A stretch of DNA of 64,000 nucleotides from Nyssa sinensis (taxonomy: Eukaryota; Streptophyta; Magnoliopsida; Cornales; Nyssaceae), in contig CM018032.1 of NCBI GenBank assembly GCA_008638375.1, positions 1,738,001-1,802,000 on the forward strand, in the 5' to 3' direction. Below the pieces are notes generated by a model. The model was not told the DNA's origin. It searched no databases and was given only the letters and a program-made list of their open reading frames with translations. Within the stretch, counting starts at the first letter, position 1. Each line of letters begins with the position of its first letter. Of this stretch, positions 49,701 to 62,543 are shown piece after piece. Made by a program: the position numbers and the translations under genes.

Positions 49701-52700
49701 GGTAAATATTTCTACAAATGCTTGGCCAATGCCCTGAATTACCTAACAAATTCGCTTTCCCTTTTGTAAGTAAAGTGGTGGTAGAGCTTTCGGCTTCGCG
49801 AGTTAGAAGATCTCTTCATGGGGTGGTAGTTTAAGCGTCGCCTGGTTCTGATGTATTCATTCTTAATTCTCTTATTCATTTGATTCTGGTTGTGGGTGAT
49901 ACCCAATGATGTGACAATGGTGGGTATTTTGTTAGATTGTGTGAAAAAGTTGGATTTGGATTTATTTCAAGTAATGGAAGCGGAGAATGTTGCAAGAAAA
50001 AACAGTGATTCAGGGTGCTCCATCGCAGATACAATTGAAGAAAAGATTTTGTTTGAAAATTTGCTTGTAGTAGCAATTTAGAGACCAGTTGTGGTGGAAA
50101 GGCGACTGAAAATTGCATGAATCCAACACCTTTGTTTGGTTTAGTTGTCGTCATTGAACAACTTTTGTAAATGTTGCTTTTCAAACACAAGAGGCGTGTT
50201 GTGTTAGGCTCAATGAAATTTAACTACCAATGATGTGACAATGACAATGGTGGGTATTTTTTCAGCATGAGCAAAGAAGTTGGATTTAGAGTTATTTCGA
50301 GTAATGGAAGCGGAGAATGTTGCTGGTAAAAATAGTGATCGAGGGTGCTCCATCGCAGATACAATTGAAGAAAATATTTTGTTTGGAAATTTGCTTGTAG
50401 TAACAATTTAGAGACTAGTGGTGGTGGATAGGTGAGTGAAAAAATAGTTAAATTTAATTGTTGAGAAAACATTGAAATTTCACTATTTTAGAGTAACTGA
50501 AATATTTGTGCATATAATAAATTTTTTTTTTGGTGTCAAGATTATTAGCTTAACATAATGAAATTTTACTGCATCTCTTAATTTTTATTCTTTATTCATT
50601 CTCTCCCTTTGTCACTTTTGTTTTTTTGTTCAAGGCTTACAACAGTACAATTTTACTCTTTCCTACCAAAATAGTAAAATTTCACTGTTTCATAGCATTT
50701 TCTTTTAAATTTTCATATGCTATATGGATCTTGTTTGATAAATCTCGATTTTTAGAGTCTAAATATATCTTTTTTTTTTTTAAAATTAAAAATGGAATTA
50801 TAATTTGTGAGTTATTGAATTTTGAAATTAAAAAAAAAAATTCTCGAAACACTTCCTTTATTTACAGAAAATAGTTGCAGACATGTTGATTTTATATGGT
50901 AAGGGGTATTTTAGTTTACATAAATATTGAGTGTCTTTGAGGTTAAAAAGAATAGACTTGGACCCCATCCTAATTAACTATGAAACACAAACACTATTTT
51001 GGTTCACGTGCCTGTGTTAGACACTTCATGAGAACGGGACACTTGAAGAAAGGGAGCCTAGATTTTTTATATATTTTTTTTTTTCTGACTTTCTCGACCT
51101 TTAGTTGAAAGCCCTAATTTTTATTACATGTTCCATGCCTAAGATAATTTTCATAATTTCACTAAGCTAAGTGGTACCAACCTTGGGTCCCTATTTGCCC
51201 AAACAGACATCATAATTAAGTCTAGGACGTCCAAATACTTTCAGCACGTATTTTTTGGATTTTAATCACTCATTTATTTGCTTAATTTAACAGTAGGGAC
51301 ATATTTGTCATTTTGCAAAATTATGCGGGACCTTTCTCGGGTCCCTGTATGTTCAAACATACCTTATAATTGAATTTAGAGTGCCCAAAACCCTTAGGAA
51401 TGCCCCTTTCTGTATTTGAATTAGTTTTTAATTTTATTTTGTAATCTAGTGGGCTATTTCGTAATTTTCTATAACTCAATTCATTAATTTATAATTATTT
51501 CAAAATTTATTAACCTCTTGGTAATTACTAGAATTTCAATTTTTTATCATTGTGGCCAAACATGCTCATTTCAATCAATTTCTCATTATTTGGAATGAGG
51601 ATAATCCTATTCCAATTTTGGCCGAAAACTAGTTCACTACAAACTCTGTTCTCGAACAATTCCAAAGCCTGAACAGTAGCTGGGTGAAGCCCAGCCCAGG
51701 ACAAATCCAAGACTAGAAGCCTAGATCAAGTGGGCCCTAGTCTGGGCCAAGCCCACTACCTAAGCCCTTGACCCATGAACACAGTCAATAGCTTGTTGAC
51801 TCAACCCAAGGCTATTATTAGAGGGCACGTGACCAAAATGAACTTGCTTGAATAAACTGTTTCACAAAGACCCAACCTGGTTTGACCGTTGACTAACCCG
51901 AGTTGACGTTGTCCTGTTGATCGAGTCAAGTCGCTAGAATACGACAAGTTAACTTGCCACTGGTGCAAGAATAGTCCTTCGATGAAACACATTAGAACCC
52001 TAGAAATTTTTCTCACGATTTTCTGCACTTTTTTTGCTTCTCTATCATCATAAATGATTTTAAACACTAATTTATGTCTTTTTATACCCCTTTCATGAAT
52101 CAAACATGCAAGAAATTCAAGAAACCACAAACTTCGTTTTTTTTGGTGACCCAACTGTAACTTTTAGTTTCCTTCTCTATTTTCCACTCTTCTCGTTTCC
52201 TTTGTTTTCAAATCTTCATATGGAGTATCCCAGGCCCTCAAACGATTTTAACCTAGCCCTGTAATCTGATGTAAGATAAATTTGGTACCTTAAAAAATAT
52301 GGAAAGTTGTTTTAGAGTTGTATTAGGATTGTTTAGTTTTTTGTTTTAATTTATTCATAATTTCTCTAGTTTCTTAGTTTTATTTGGATTAGTAGAGAAA
52401 ATATAGGAATTAGTAGTTTCCTATTTGGCTTAATAGTCTTTATTGTAGTAGGATTAATATAAAAATAAGAGTTTTGGTTTCCTAGTCATAGTAGTAGTGT
52501 TTTAGCACTATAAATATGATGTAATAGGTCTTTATGAGAAGTTTTTTCATTAATATTAATTCAATTCCGAATTTTGGAGATTTATTTTCTCTTGTTGGGT
52601 GAGGAGTCCTCATGTTATTTTGTTACTAAAGAATATTTTCAAAGAAGTAGGCGGTATCTTACTTCTTCACAAGCTTTCGCTACGTCAGTTGGTATCAGAG

Positions 52701-55700
52701 TAGGCTTAATCCTGTTTAAATGGCGGACGTACAGAACGAAGGCAAAATCCTTGACGGCGGTGACCGTGAGGAAGATATGGTTACGGGGGCTGAAGTTGTT
52801 CGTGAACGCCATCCAAAGGTTCCACGTAGGTAGCTATCCTATGGGGATAACCTGAGTGAGGATGAGGAAGATGTTGAAGCCATACTCTGGGATAATCGGA
52901 GGAAGTACCGAGGTCAGCCTGAAGACAGAGCTATTTGCAATTACGAAAGACTTCCATATTTTAATGGTAACTTTTATTTTGAAAACTTTCCTGATTCGAT
53001 ATATGATTTAGATGATTGTCTTTGTGATTTAAGACTGTTAGAAGAAAAAGAATATTTTTGGGCTGAAGCTAAACTCATTGGATTCGCGAAAAGATGGTGG
53101 CTTGATTTATAGAGGCGTAGACAACTGCAAAGAAAAAGATGTATTCGTTCATGGCCAAGAATGATGAAACTACTTACGAATAGATTTTTGCCAAGAAATT
53201 ATTTGCAGATCTTAGAAGATAAATACAGGCCAACATGGGAAAGCACCAAGAAAAAAGTACAAGAAAAATTTGAAATAGTGAAGGCGACTTCAACTAATAA
53301 GGTTCCAAATACTGAATCGCTAAAAGAAGTCAATATCTTTATAGAAGACTCTTGTCATAGAAAGCGAAGATCAAAGTCTTCCATGTGTTGAAGAATATTA
53401 CAAAGAGTTGACAAAAAATAAAGTTGAATTTATTTCTATTGATGTTATTGAAACAGTTGGTGCAGATGATAAAGAAGAAGTTGACCAAGAAAATCCCATT
53501 GAAGTTGTCAACATTAAAGATGGTGAAGCGGAACCTGAATTCGTAAAAGATGATTCTAATACTTATAGTAAAATTGAAATTGTGGTAGATCGAGAAGATA
53601 ATTTTTGTTTCATTATTGGAGCATTATTATCATCAGAAAAGGGCCTAAAATTACCGACTTCATGGAAGATATGGTAGGCAAACTCCTTGAATATTTTATT
53701 ATTCTTCAAAAGATTCCAGTATTATTACCCGGTTATGGACGACTTTAAGGTCGCATACATCCAGTTAACTCGAGGTCGAGTTGTTTTTAAGTGGGAAAGA
53801 CTGATGTAGGATAGATTTGGTATTTTAAAAATATGGAAAGTTGTTTTAGAGTTGTTTAGTTTTTTATTTTAATTTATTCATAATTTCTCTAGTTTCCTAG
53901 TTTTATTTGGATTAGTAGAGAAAATAAAGGAATTAGTAGTTTCCTATTTGACTTACTAGTCTTTATTGTAGTAGGATTAATATAAAAATAAGAGTTTTGG
54001 TTTCCTAGTCAAAGTAGTAGTGTTTTAGCACTATAAATATGATGTAATAGGTCTTTATGGGAAGTTTTTTCATTAATATTAATTCAATTACGAATTTTGG
54101 GGGTTTATTTTCTCTTGTTGGGTGAGGAGTCCTCATGTTACCTTGTTACTAAAGAATATTTTCAAAGAAGCAGGCGGTATCCTACTTCTTCACAAGCTTC
54201 CGTTATGTTATAATTACCCCAAAATGAGACTACCCAAATCTGGGTTTCTCTTAGGGTTGACAATATTGGGCACGACCTGTGAATACGATTCAAAAACGAC
54301 ACGAACTTAGCAGGTTTTGGGTTGACTTTAATCGTGTTTGGGTCAAAATTGGGTCAGGCATGATTGACACGATTACTATTTGTATCGTTTTCGGGTTGAT
54401 CTGACTGACCCGAAATTGACATGTTTATCAAAACATGTCTCGTAACCCGTGACTTGAAAATGACACGTTTAATTTGTTAATTTGAAATTGACATGTAACA
54501 TGATTATATAAATGTTTTACTCTATATTTAATTGTAATACTATAAAAGAATTTTTTTTTAAAATATTAATTATTAAGTAATGTAGTTATTAGCTTTAACC
54601 ATAAATATAAATGTATAAGTATTAATATAAAAATACTAAAAATATAATAATTTAAAAGGATAATAAATTTTTAGTTGAATTCATGATCTTTATCATATTA
54701 ATAATAAATTTAATGGGTTCAAATAGATTACAAGACAAATCTTAATAAAAGAATTAATATATTAATTAATCGTAATAGTCTTGTAATCCCTTTAAATATT
54801 CTAAAATAGTACTATTAAACTTAAATAACTCATATAATACTCTTCTTTTTATCTTTCCCTCTCCTCCCCTAAAATAATGTTATTAAATGAGACTACTAAT
54901 TATCCTAATAAAATAATTTTTTGGTAAGATACATAAATTAGTTAACTACTTTTTTGAAAACTTTTTGGAAGAATTATTTACCGTCTATTTTGAAATCTTT
55001 TTGGAAGGATTCTTTTGTATCTATATTTAGTTTGGTTTTGTAATTTTATTTGGTATTTGAACTTTGGTAAAACTTCATTTGCTATAAAAATTTATTTTGA
55101 TTTGAACAATACATGTTAATGAATGGTGGATGTTTTTTTTTTATTATTTAAATTGTAATTTGAATAGAATGACTTGATTGAGTTATGTATTATGATTTGA
55201 ATGAGAATGATATATAATTTATTCAAACAAGTCATTCGTGTTAATAGGTTATTTGTGTCATATCGGGTCATTCCATTTGAGACGACCTATTTATTAAACG
55301 GGTTAGTCAAGTCGTGTTGTGTTAACATGTTTAATAAACAAGTCGTGTTCGTGTCGGATAAGCTGACACGATTAGTTAATTGGGTCGTGCTCGGGTTGAC
55401 ACTATTTTCGGAATATGTCTCCTGACACGACCCGAACACAACACCTGGACACGAATTGCCTCCCCTAGACCATGATGGTAGCCATGGAAGGTTTTCCAAA
55501 GCTTTCTCTCTCTACAAGATTTTCTCTCTATACCGTGATGGATTCTATGGATGAGATAGCGGCTCTTCGACCTTACATTTAGTCCAATTGAGAAGGAGAC
55601 CCAATAGGGGCTATTTATTTATATATGTATATATATACATATGTATATATGGACAGTTGTAAGCAGACCCACTTACAGATCTCCCATCTTGGGCAAACTT

Positions 55701-55749
55701 TGATTCATAAATGAACCCTTGAGTCACATACACGTGAACCATAGCCATT

Positions 55750-55799
<50 letters not shown>

Positions 55800-58700
55800 T
55801 GTGTGAAGATGTGCGTGTGTATAAGCAATTATGTGTGTGTGAACAGTGAGGGGAGAAAGTTTAAATCGCGGTTGCAGAATATGACGCAGTCGCAGTGTAA
55901 CGGTATTAGAGGTATGGGTCATTCGTAAAGGGGAATCAAAAATCGCATTCATGAAATTTTTTCAAATACTAACAAATTTCTTAAAAGTCGTTGATACGAA
56001 TATTTTAATTCCAATTATCACATTGTAATATTTTTTACTATTATTTTTCAATTTTCTAAAACCTGAAAATATAAATAACTCTTAAGAAGATATTTTATAA
56101 TTTTATATGAATTTTTTAAAGTTAAACGAATAAGAGGTATCATTTAATTTGAATAACATTATAAAAGTAATATAAATACTAACAAAAAATGATTATAAGT
56201 ATGGCAATTAATATAGTGTGATTAGTTATGGACTAATGCTTTTTTAATAATTTTGAAGCCTAAAGGCCTTTTCGAGTTTGTATTGACCTGAATGTTTTGG
56301 TAACAAATTTTATTTTTTTTGGATTATTTTGTTACGTATCTCTCTTTTATATAAATCTTATAAAAATAGAAATCATAGGAATTCTGCAAAAAAATTAGAA
56401 ATGAAAAGAAAATTAAAATTTGAAAAAAAAACTTCAAATAGTTGTAACAGTCTTGTCATGGCTGTAATGGTCTTATAACCGCTGATATGTAACGGTATTG
56501 GTCAATACGACTGCGAATTTTAATCATATTGATATATCGGTCCGTATCGGTATCGAAGGGTCAAAAAATTGATACGTAACGATTGTTACCATCCACTACA
56601 CCCAAGTTCCTATCTAGCCACAATTTTGTCATTCTCCTTCCTCGGCAAACTTGGAGCTCTAAGCCCTCATTCATAGTGGACCGAATATATATTCACACAC
56701 CTCCGCTGCTATCCACCAACCCCCTCATTTTTCAACTTCTTGTATGAACAGACTACGTCTTAGGGAGCTGGTAACAAATTACGTCTTAGGGAACCAATAA
56801 AGAAACCCCTTTCCGTTTTCGATTTGCGTAAACTCCTTTGTTCTCATCTTTCTTTCGAGATTCAGTAACCAATTTCATGCCGTTTGAGCACGAGCAGACT
56901 CCAAAAGCAATGTTGAGCAAGAAAAGCTGTTCCGACTTCTGATCGATCCAAAGAAACCCTAGCTCTCCATTATATGCAATATTTCTAGATGCTAATGGCC
57001 TCCTAGAGCTTATGGGGATAGGAATTTGTGGGAGAGGTTCCCCAATTTGTAAGTTTGGTCCTTGACAAAAGGGGTTTGGGTTGGGGAGTGTAGATCTTGG
57101 TTGGGTGAGGAGGTGGTGTGGGCTCCTAGATTTAGAAGAAACTTCTTTGATTGGGAGGTTGAGGAAGCGTTCTATCTTTTGGAGGTTTTGAGTAGATTTA
57201 CAATGGTGGGGGGTAGGAAGGATGGTATGGTGTGTTAGCAACCCAAGGAAGCTTATTGTGAATTACTCTTATAGTGAGCTGATGGGGTCGAAGATGGAGC
57301 ACTTTCCTTGGAGCTTAATTTGGTATTCCCAAGTCCTTACCCGGTGGCTTTTTTCTGCTTGCTTGGGGAGCCATTCTGACTATGGAGAATCTCAAACAAA
57401 AAAAAAGGGGGAGGGGGTGAGTTGCATTTGGCGAATAGGCATTTTATGTGTAAGGGCAAGGAAGAAATGGTAGATCATCTCGTTCTATGTTGCACAATGG
57501 CTGGGGATTGTTGGTGCTTATTGTTCTCTATTTTTGGTTACATTTGGGTGATGCCCGCTTCTTTGAGACATTTGCTCCTTTGTTGGATGGGTGGGAGGTT
57601 AAGGGGGGATGCTAGGAGGGTTTCGAAGATGGAGCCTATGTGTTTGATTTGGTAATTTTGGAAAGAAAGGAATAGCCATATTTTGATTGAGTGGAGCACC
57701 TTCCCTTTCTTTTCAAGGATAGTTTTTTGAGTTCACTTTCTTTTGGGGCAAAAAGGCTTTATCCTATGTATGCAGGTTCTATAGTTGGGACTAACAGAGG
57801 ACTGTATTATAATTTTGGGGTATCTAATGCTCTTATTAATTAGAAAATATGAAAGATAAACTCCACAAAAATAGTCTTAAATGTGTTTTTTTTTTTAAAC
57901 TTCCAAAATATGTTCTTTTATCTTTGAAATGATCAAGAGTTGTACTTATGCTTTTATAACTTAACCTTCTCACAGGACTAATCAGTTCATGATGTTGTCT
58001 ATATACTATTCATGGCATAGAATTGTGAGGACTTCCCATAGCAATTTATAATCTAGATTATTTGTTATTTTTGTTCTTTATATCTGGTACTCTGTAACCT
58101 TCATTTAAAAATTCCTGATATTTCCTTGTGTCATCAATCATCATGCTGGATATTTCAAGCTTACAGACTGCTTACTTGGGAATTTCGTCATTTGTTCAGG
58201 ATGCAGAGAACTACAAGCTAAGCCATCCAAGCCACTTCCACTACTTGAATCAAAGTAAAATCTTTGAGTTAGATGGAGTGAGCAATGCAGAGGAATACAT
58301 GAAGACAAGAAGGGCAATGGAAATTGTTGGCATTTGTCGTGAAGAACAGGTTTTGAAAACTGTTACAAGCATAGTTATTCATTAGTGCATTTTGTTCTTT
58401 TCTACTTTGATCATGCTCTTCTAGGATTTTTTTGTTGTCTTTACATCTGTTCATCATTGTAACAGGAAGCCATATTTAGGACCTTGGCTGCCATTCTCCA
58501 TCTGGGAAACATTGAATTTTCGCCTGGCAAAGAACATGACTCATCGGTTATAAAGGACCAGAAATCTAATTTTCATATGCAGATGGCTGCTAATCTTTTT
58601 ATGTAGGTGACTCTATGAGATAGCTTGGAAATCTTTTTTCTTTATCAACTTGGCCTAAGTTATAGAATTTCGAATTGCCTTGATTTTTTATATAGTTTTG

Positions 58701-60225
58701 AAATTTGAACTCCTAAACTCCTTGGAACATTTATGATTTTTGTTTCTAACTTGTTGAGAGAATGTTTTGGTTCATGGATTTATATTTATTCTTGATCATG
58801 GTATTGGCTGGCAATGATACAACTTTGTATTGGCAAAATGATTCAATATTTGTTGTTATGCATGCATATATTCTTTTATATTAAAGGAAGAGTCCTTTGG
58901 TCTCTTTGGTATGGTTTTGTATGTCTTCCTCTAAAATAGTGCCACTTGGCAATGGGTAAAAACAAATAAATATTGTTTGAAATAATTGAATGCATATTAG
59001 AGTAAATAGGATAAAGTAGGGAACATGCAAGCAACACATGCCCTCCTCTAATTGAAATAATAGATAGGTTGCCATCACCATCTGTACTGTTGGCAGTGTG
59101 ATCAACTACTCTTCTTTCTTTTTTTTGGAGAGTGTTTCCTTTTTTGTTCTTAGTACCATTAGTCTAAGATGCACGGACATGAACACCAGGCTCAAATACA
59201 ACACAACATTGACACAACGTATCTTGAAAATGTATTATGTGGAGATAGTGAGGAGTTGGAATATGTATCTATATGATTTTAGGGTATAAAAGTGAGAATG
59301 AGAAAAGAAAGAAGAGAGGGAAAATTCTTTAGAGTTTTTGAGAGCAAAAATTCTCTCTGCACTTACATGTATTTATATTATTGAAATAGTTAAAAATACA
59401 AAAATGTTGTTTCTAGAATATTCTTGCACACCTTTTCATAATCTAACACTCCCCCTCAAATTAGCATACATATATATATATATTTATATATATCTCTTAT
59501 GTCTAACTTGCAAAAAACAAAATGAAAAGACCTACTGCTAAGCTCCTTTAAAAAACATCAGTTAATCATTCCTCTGATTTCATAAAGAGCATACAAATCA
59601 AAGCATCGTGCAGCTTATCCTTAATGAAGTGTCTATCAATTTCAATATGTTTTTGTATAATCATTCTGGATAATCTACAAAGGAGGACTAGAGCCAAATC
59701 CCAATATTCTGCCCCTTTTTTTCAGATAAACTTACCTTTGATTCTGTATTATCATTGCCAGTGGGGTGTAGAACATTATATTGCTCTCTTTCCCTTTCAA
59801 TGTCTCACTAGAGATCCTATCATCTTCACTTCCGAGATCAGCCCATTGGCAGAACCCAACTGAAGCACTGTAAGAGTCCCTGCTTTCAGTTATAGCATCG
59901 GTAGTTTCAATCCCTACAATCTAAGAAGTACAAACACGGACACGAGACACATATACAACACGACATAGACACATGGATACAACATTTCTGAAAAAGTAGG
60001 ACACGGATATGTCAGGGACGAGTTGATTATATATATATATTTTATATGACTATATAATAAAAACCTAACATTATTTCAATTAAAATTGACATAAAAACGC
60101 ATAAATCACAAATATTATTAAAATATTAAAACAACAAAGCTATTAAATAAAAATTTATTAACTTTACCTAATCATTAGTATCCATTATTTAAGTTCCAAA
60201 ACAAATTTACTAGCGATTACATAGA

Positions 60226-60272
<47 letters not shown>

Positions 60273-62487
60273 ACCCTTAAAAAAAAAACAGAGAAGAGGA
60301 GCAAAGGAGGGAAAAAAATCCCCAAAAAAAAGAGAAAAGAAAACACGTCCAAAACGTGTACTAACATATCATAATGTGTCCATAACATGTCCGGAATGTG
60401 TCCGAAATTCATAAAAAATAAAAAAAATTAGACATTCTTTTTTCGCATGTCAGACATGTGTCAGGAAAATGTTCGAGAGTGTCGCTGCCCGACACGGACA
60501 TGTGAATTTAAATAAAGTGTCCGTGCTTCATAGCCTGCAATTTCTCACCTCAACAATAACACCTTCCTCCGTTTCTCCTCTGTGATTGCCCACCCCGTCT
60601 ATATTTGTGTTGACGACCTCCTCACTTGGGCCCTATATGCAGAATAAGGCCCGTTTGATTTGGGGATCAGGGCTGTCAACAACTCATCCCCCTTCTAGTC
60701 TTCATCATTGGGCAGTCCATTAAATGTATTGCACTCAAAGCAGTGTGGGTTCACTTGAGCAGCATTGGGCTTGTTCCTTCTAGCGCTTGGGCCGTATTGC
60801 GCAAACCTTTCGGGTCTTTCCCAGCCCAAGGCTGCCTGCTCTGCACCGTTAAACCTATGAAACTCTTTTGGTTGTTGCTGCCTAGGGATAAGGTCTTGGC
60901 CAACCATGAAGCTCCCGCCAATGATTCTTCGACATGTGTTAGATTTCTCTACAATTTTTTGATTTTAGATAGGAAACAGTGATTTAGGAAGTGAAGGTGG
61001 GAGTTATTCCTCTTCTGGATGTGATAGTGTGCAGAAACAAGGAAAGTGTCAACTGTAAAGTCAAAACTTTTAGATGCTTGCAGGGGAGAAAAAAATAGTT
61101 ATTAATGATACTAATACATATCACTTGGACTCAATGATCTCTCGAAAACTTAGCGGGCACATGATGATGCATTTTGGCCATCGTAGTGTGTTTTTCCACT
61201 AGTTTGTGCATGATGATAAAATCTTGGACTGCATCTTGGTGCGCACAGATATTTGCATCAGTGACAGGTGACACTTGAAACCATCATTCACCTAATTATT
61301 GGTGCAGCAACAGACGTCTTTCTTTGGTATTCACTAGTTTTGTGTCGTTAAAGGATCCGTTGTGTTTGGAAGTTGAAGTTGGTGTCTATGATGACTAGCC
61401 TTGACCTCAGCCGCTGCCTTCTCTCAATCTTAAGAACCAAATATACATTTTATTTTGTGTTTTATGTTTTTGGACACATTCACAAGCTAAATCTTTAGTT
61501 AATACGTTAGTCTATTTTATATATCCAATATTTGGGGCTGTAGGCGTCTAAGATATAAACATGTCTTTTGTTGATGGATAAATTATTATAGATATTATTT
61601 GAAATTTTAAAGATATCATTATATATTGCATCATATTTCTTTGTTTGATGCCTAAGACTTGGTGGAGCCTATTCCCTGTTTGTTTATGGTTGTGCTGTAA
61701 AAATTAACTGCAAGGTCTATTTCTCTTGGATCCAAATTATGGCAGTCTGTGGTCTTTTCTTTTTAGGATGATTTATTAGAATTGTGTGTATATTGGATTG
61801 GTTGGTGATAGCAAATTAATGAATGGATTTTGTTGAGAGCTTAATATACATTGTTGTCCCATTCTTTAACAACTTAAGCTTTTAGAGCAACTGGTGATCT
61901 AACATGGTGTTAGAGCCTAGGTTGTGAGAGGACTGGGGTTCAAGTTTCTCTATTTGCATTTATTTTCCGTTTGCATTTGCATTCTCTTCTACGTCACATT
62001 TGTCTTTGATTTCTTTGCCTCTCCACGTGCAAGTCCGGGGTTACACATGAGGGGGGGAGTGTTGAGAGCTTGATATACAATGTTATCACATTCTTTTAAA
62101 GCTTAAGCTTGATATACATTGTTATCCCATTCTCTTACAACTTAAGTTTTTAGAGCAACTAGTGATCTAAGTGATTTGAGCTATGCAAATTGTTCTTTTA
62201 CGGCCATATGTTAACTTGAATGGCATCCTTGCTGCTCCTACAATTAGGGCTGTAAACGGATCGGATTCGGATGGGATCAGAGCCAATCCGAATCCGATCC
62301 GTTTAATAAGAAATCCGATCCGATCCGTTAATCCAATGGATCAGGCGAATGCTAATCCGTATCCGAATCCGTTAATAATTGAATATCTGATCCGTTAATC
62401 TGATCCGATCCGATCCGTTTAAAATTATAATATATATATATATATATATTAAAATTAATAAAATTAATTTATTATTAATAAAATTAA

Positions 62488-62543
<56 letters not shown>

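Larger units (their letters stand above)
48960..52261 (-). mobile_element. Family C LTR fragment, interrupted
   Basis: 49080-49420 matches 22540-22850 (CCAAACAAATGCTAAAAA-like and TTTTAGGTACCTTTTAAA-like blocks), and 51140-52000 matches 22860-23600 in the same order (GGGACCxxxCxCGGGTxCC, CCCAAAACCCTTAGGAATG). The middle, 49450-51130, holds other DNA: a duplicated segment and a family E fragment. No LTR termini are identified. Confidence 0.65.
52267..54210 (+). mobile_element. Complete compact gag-only Ty3/gypsy-type LTR retrotransposon (1,944 bp)
   Basis: LTRs 52267-52687 (421 bp) and 53802-54210 (409 bp) differ by about 20 substitutions and an 11-bp gap by eye. Target duplication TAATC (52262-52266) / TAATT (54211-54215). 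TATA-like CTATAAATA in each LTR (52504). Primer-binding site TGGTATCAGAGT (52690-52701); polypurine tract AAGTGGGAAAGA (53789-53800). The internal 1.1 kb encodes gag and an unrecognised second frame but no protease, RT or integrase, so it must have moved with enzymes from another element. Confidence 0.92.
46769..57013 (-). mobile_element. - strand L1 LINE insertion, expanded to 10.2 kb by later insertions
   Basis: The 11-mer GGGGATAGGAA flanks it (46758-46768, 57014-57024). At the left, T10 then GATCAGG is the poly(A) end read on the - strand. 46780-48060 encodes - strand L1 ORF2 tail: [17 protein letters not shown] (about 48040), [57 protein letters not shown] and GFYGGRELL in place of WRER. 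At the right, 56786-57000 resembles the L1 ORF1 N-terminus ([15 protein letters not shown]). Most of ORF1, endonuclease and RT are missing, and the middle is filled with other elements. Confidence 0.8.
42409..58199 (+). other. Myosin intron 6 (15,791 bp), a nested stack of transposons
   Basis: GT-AG, phase 0. From 44560 to about 57760 it is one + strand LINE fragment with at least four insertions inside it, the largest being 46769-57013. 42409-42735, 43570-44559 and 57861-58199 show nothing recognisable; 42740-43160 is AT-rich with a (TA)n(TTA)n run (42932-42960). Confidence 0.9.

Noticed and set aside
55611..55952. 113-codon - strand frame with Leu-Ser repeats
   Set aside because: Translation of the (GA)n tract 55754-55797; low-complexity.
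56786..57241. 151-codon - strand frame as a host gene
   Set aside because: It crosses the LINE insertion boundary at 57013; the left part resembles L1 ORF1 and the right part is antisense to L1 ORF2.
58601..58606. Premature stop ATG-TAG at the end of exon 8
   Set aside because: A GT donor two bases into the Met codon splices to exon 9 and restores ATG TGT GAT, matching class XI myosins, so the TAG is intronic.
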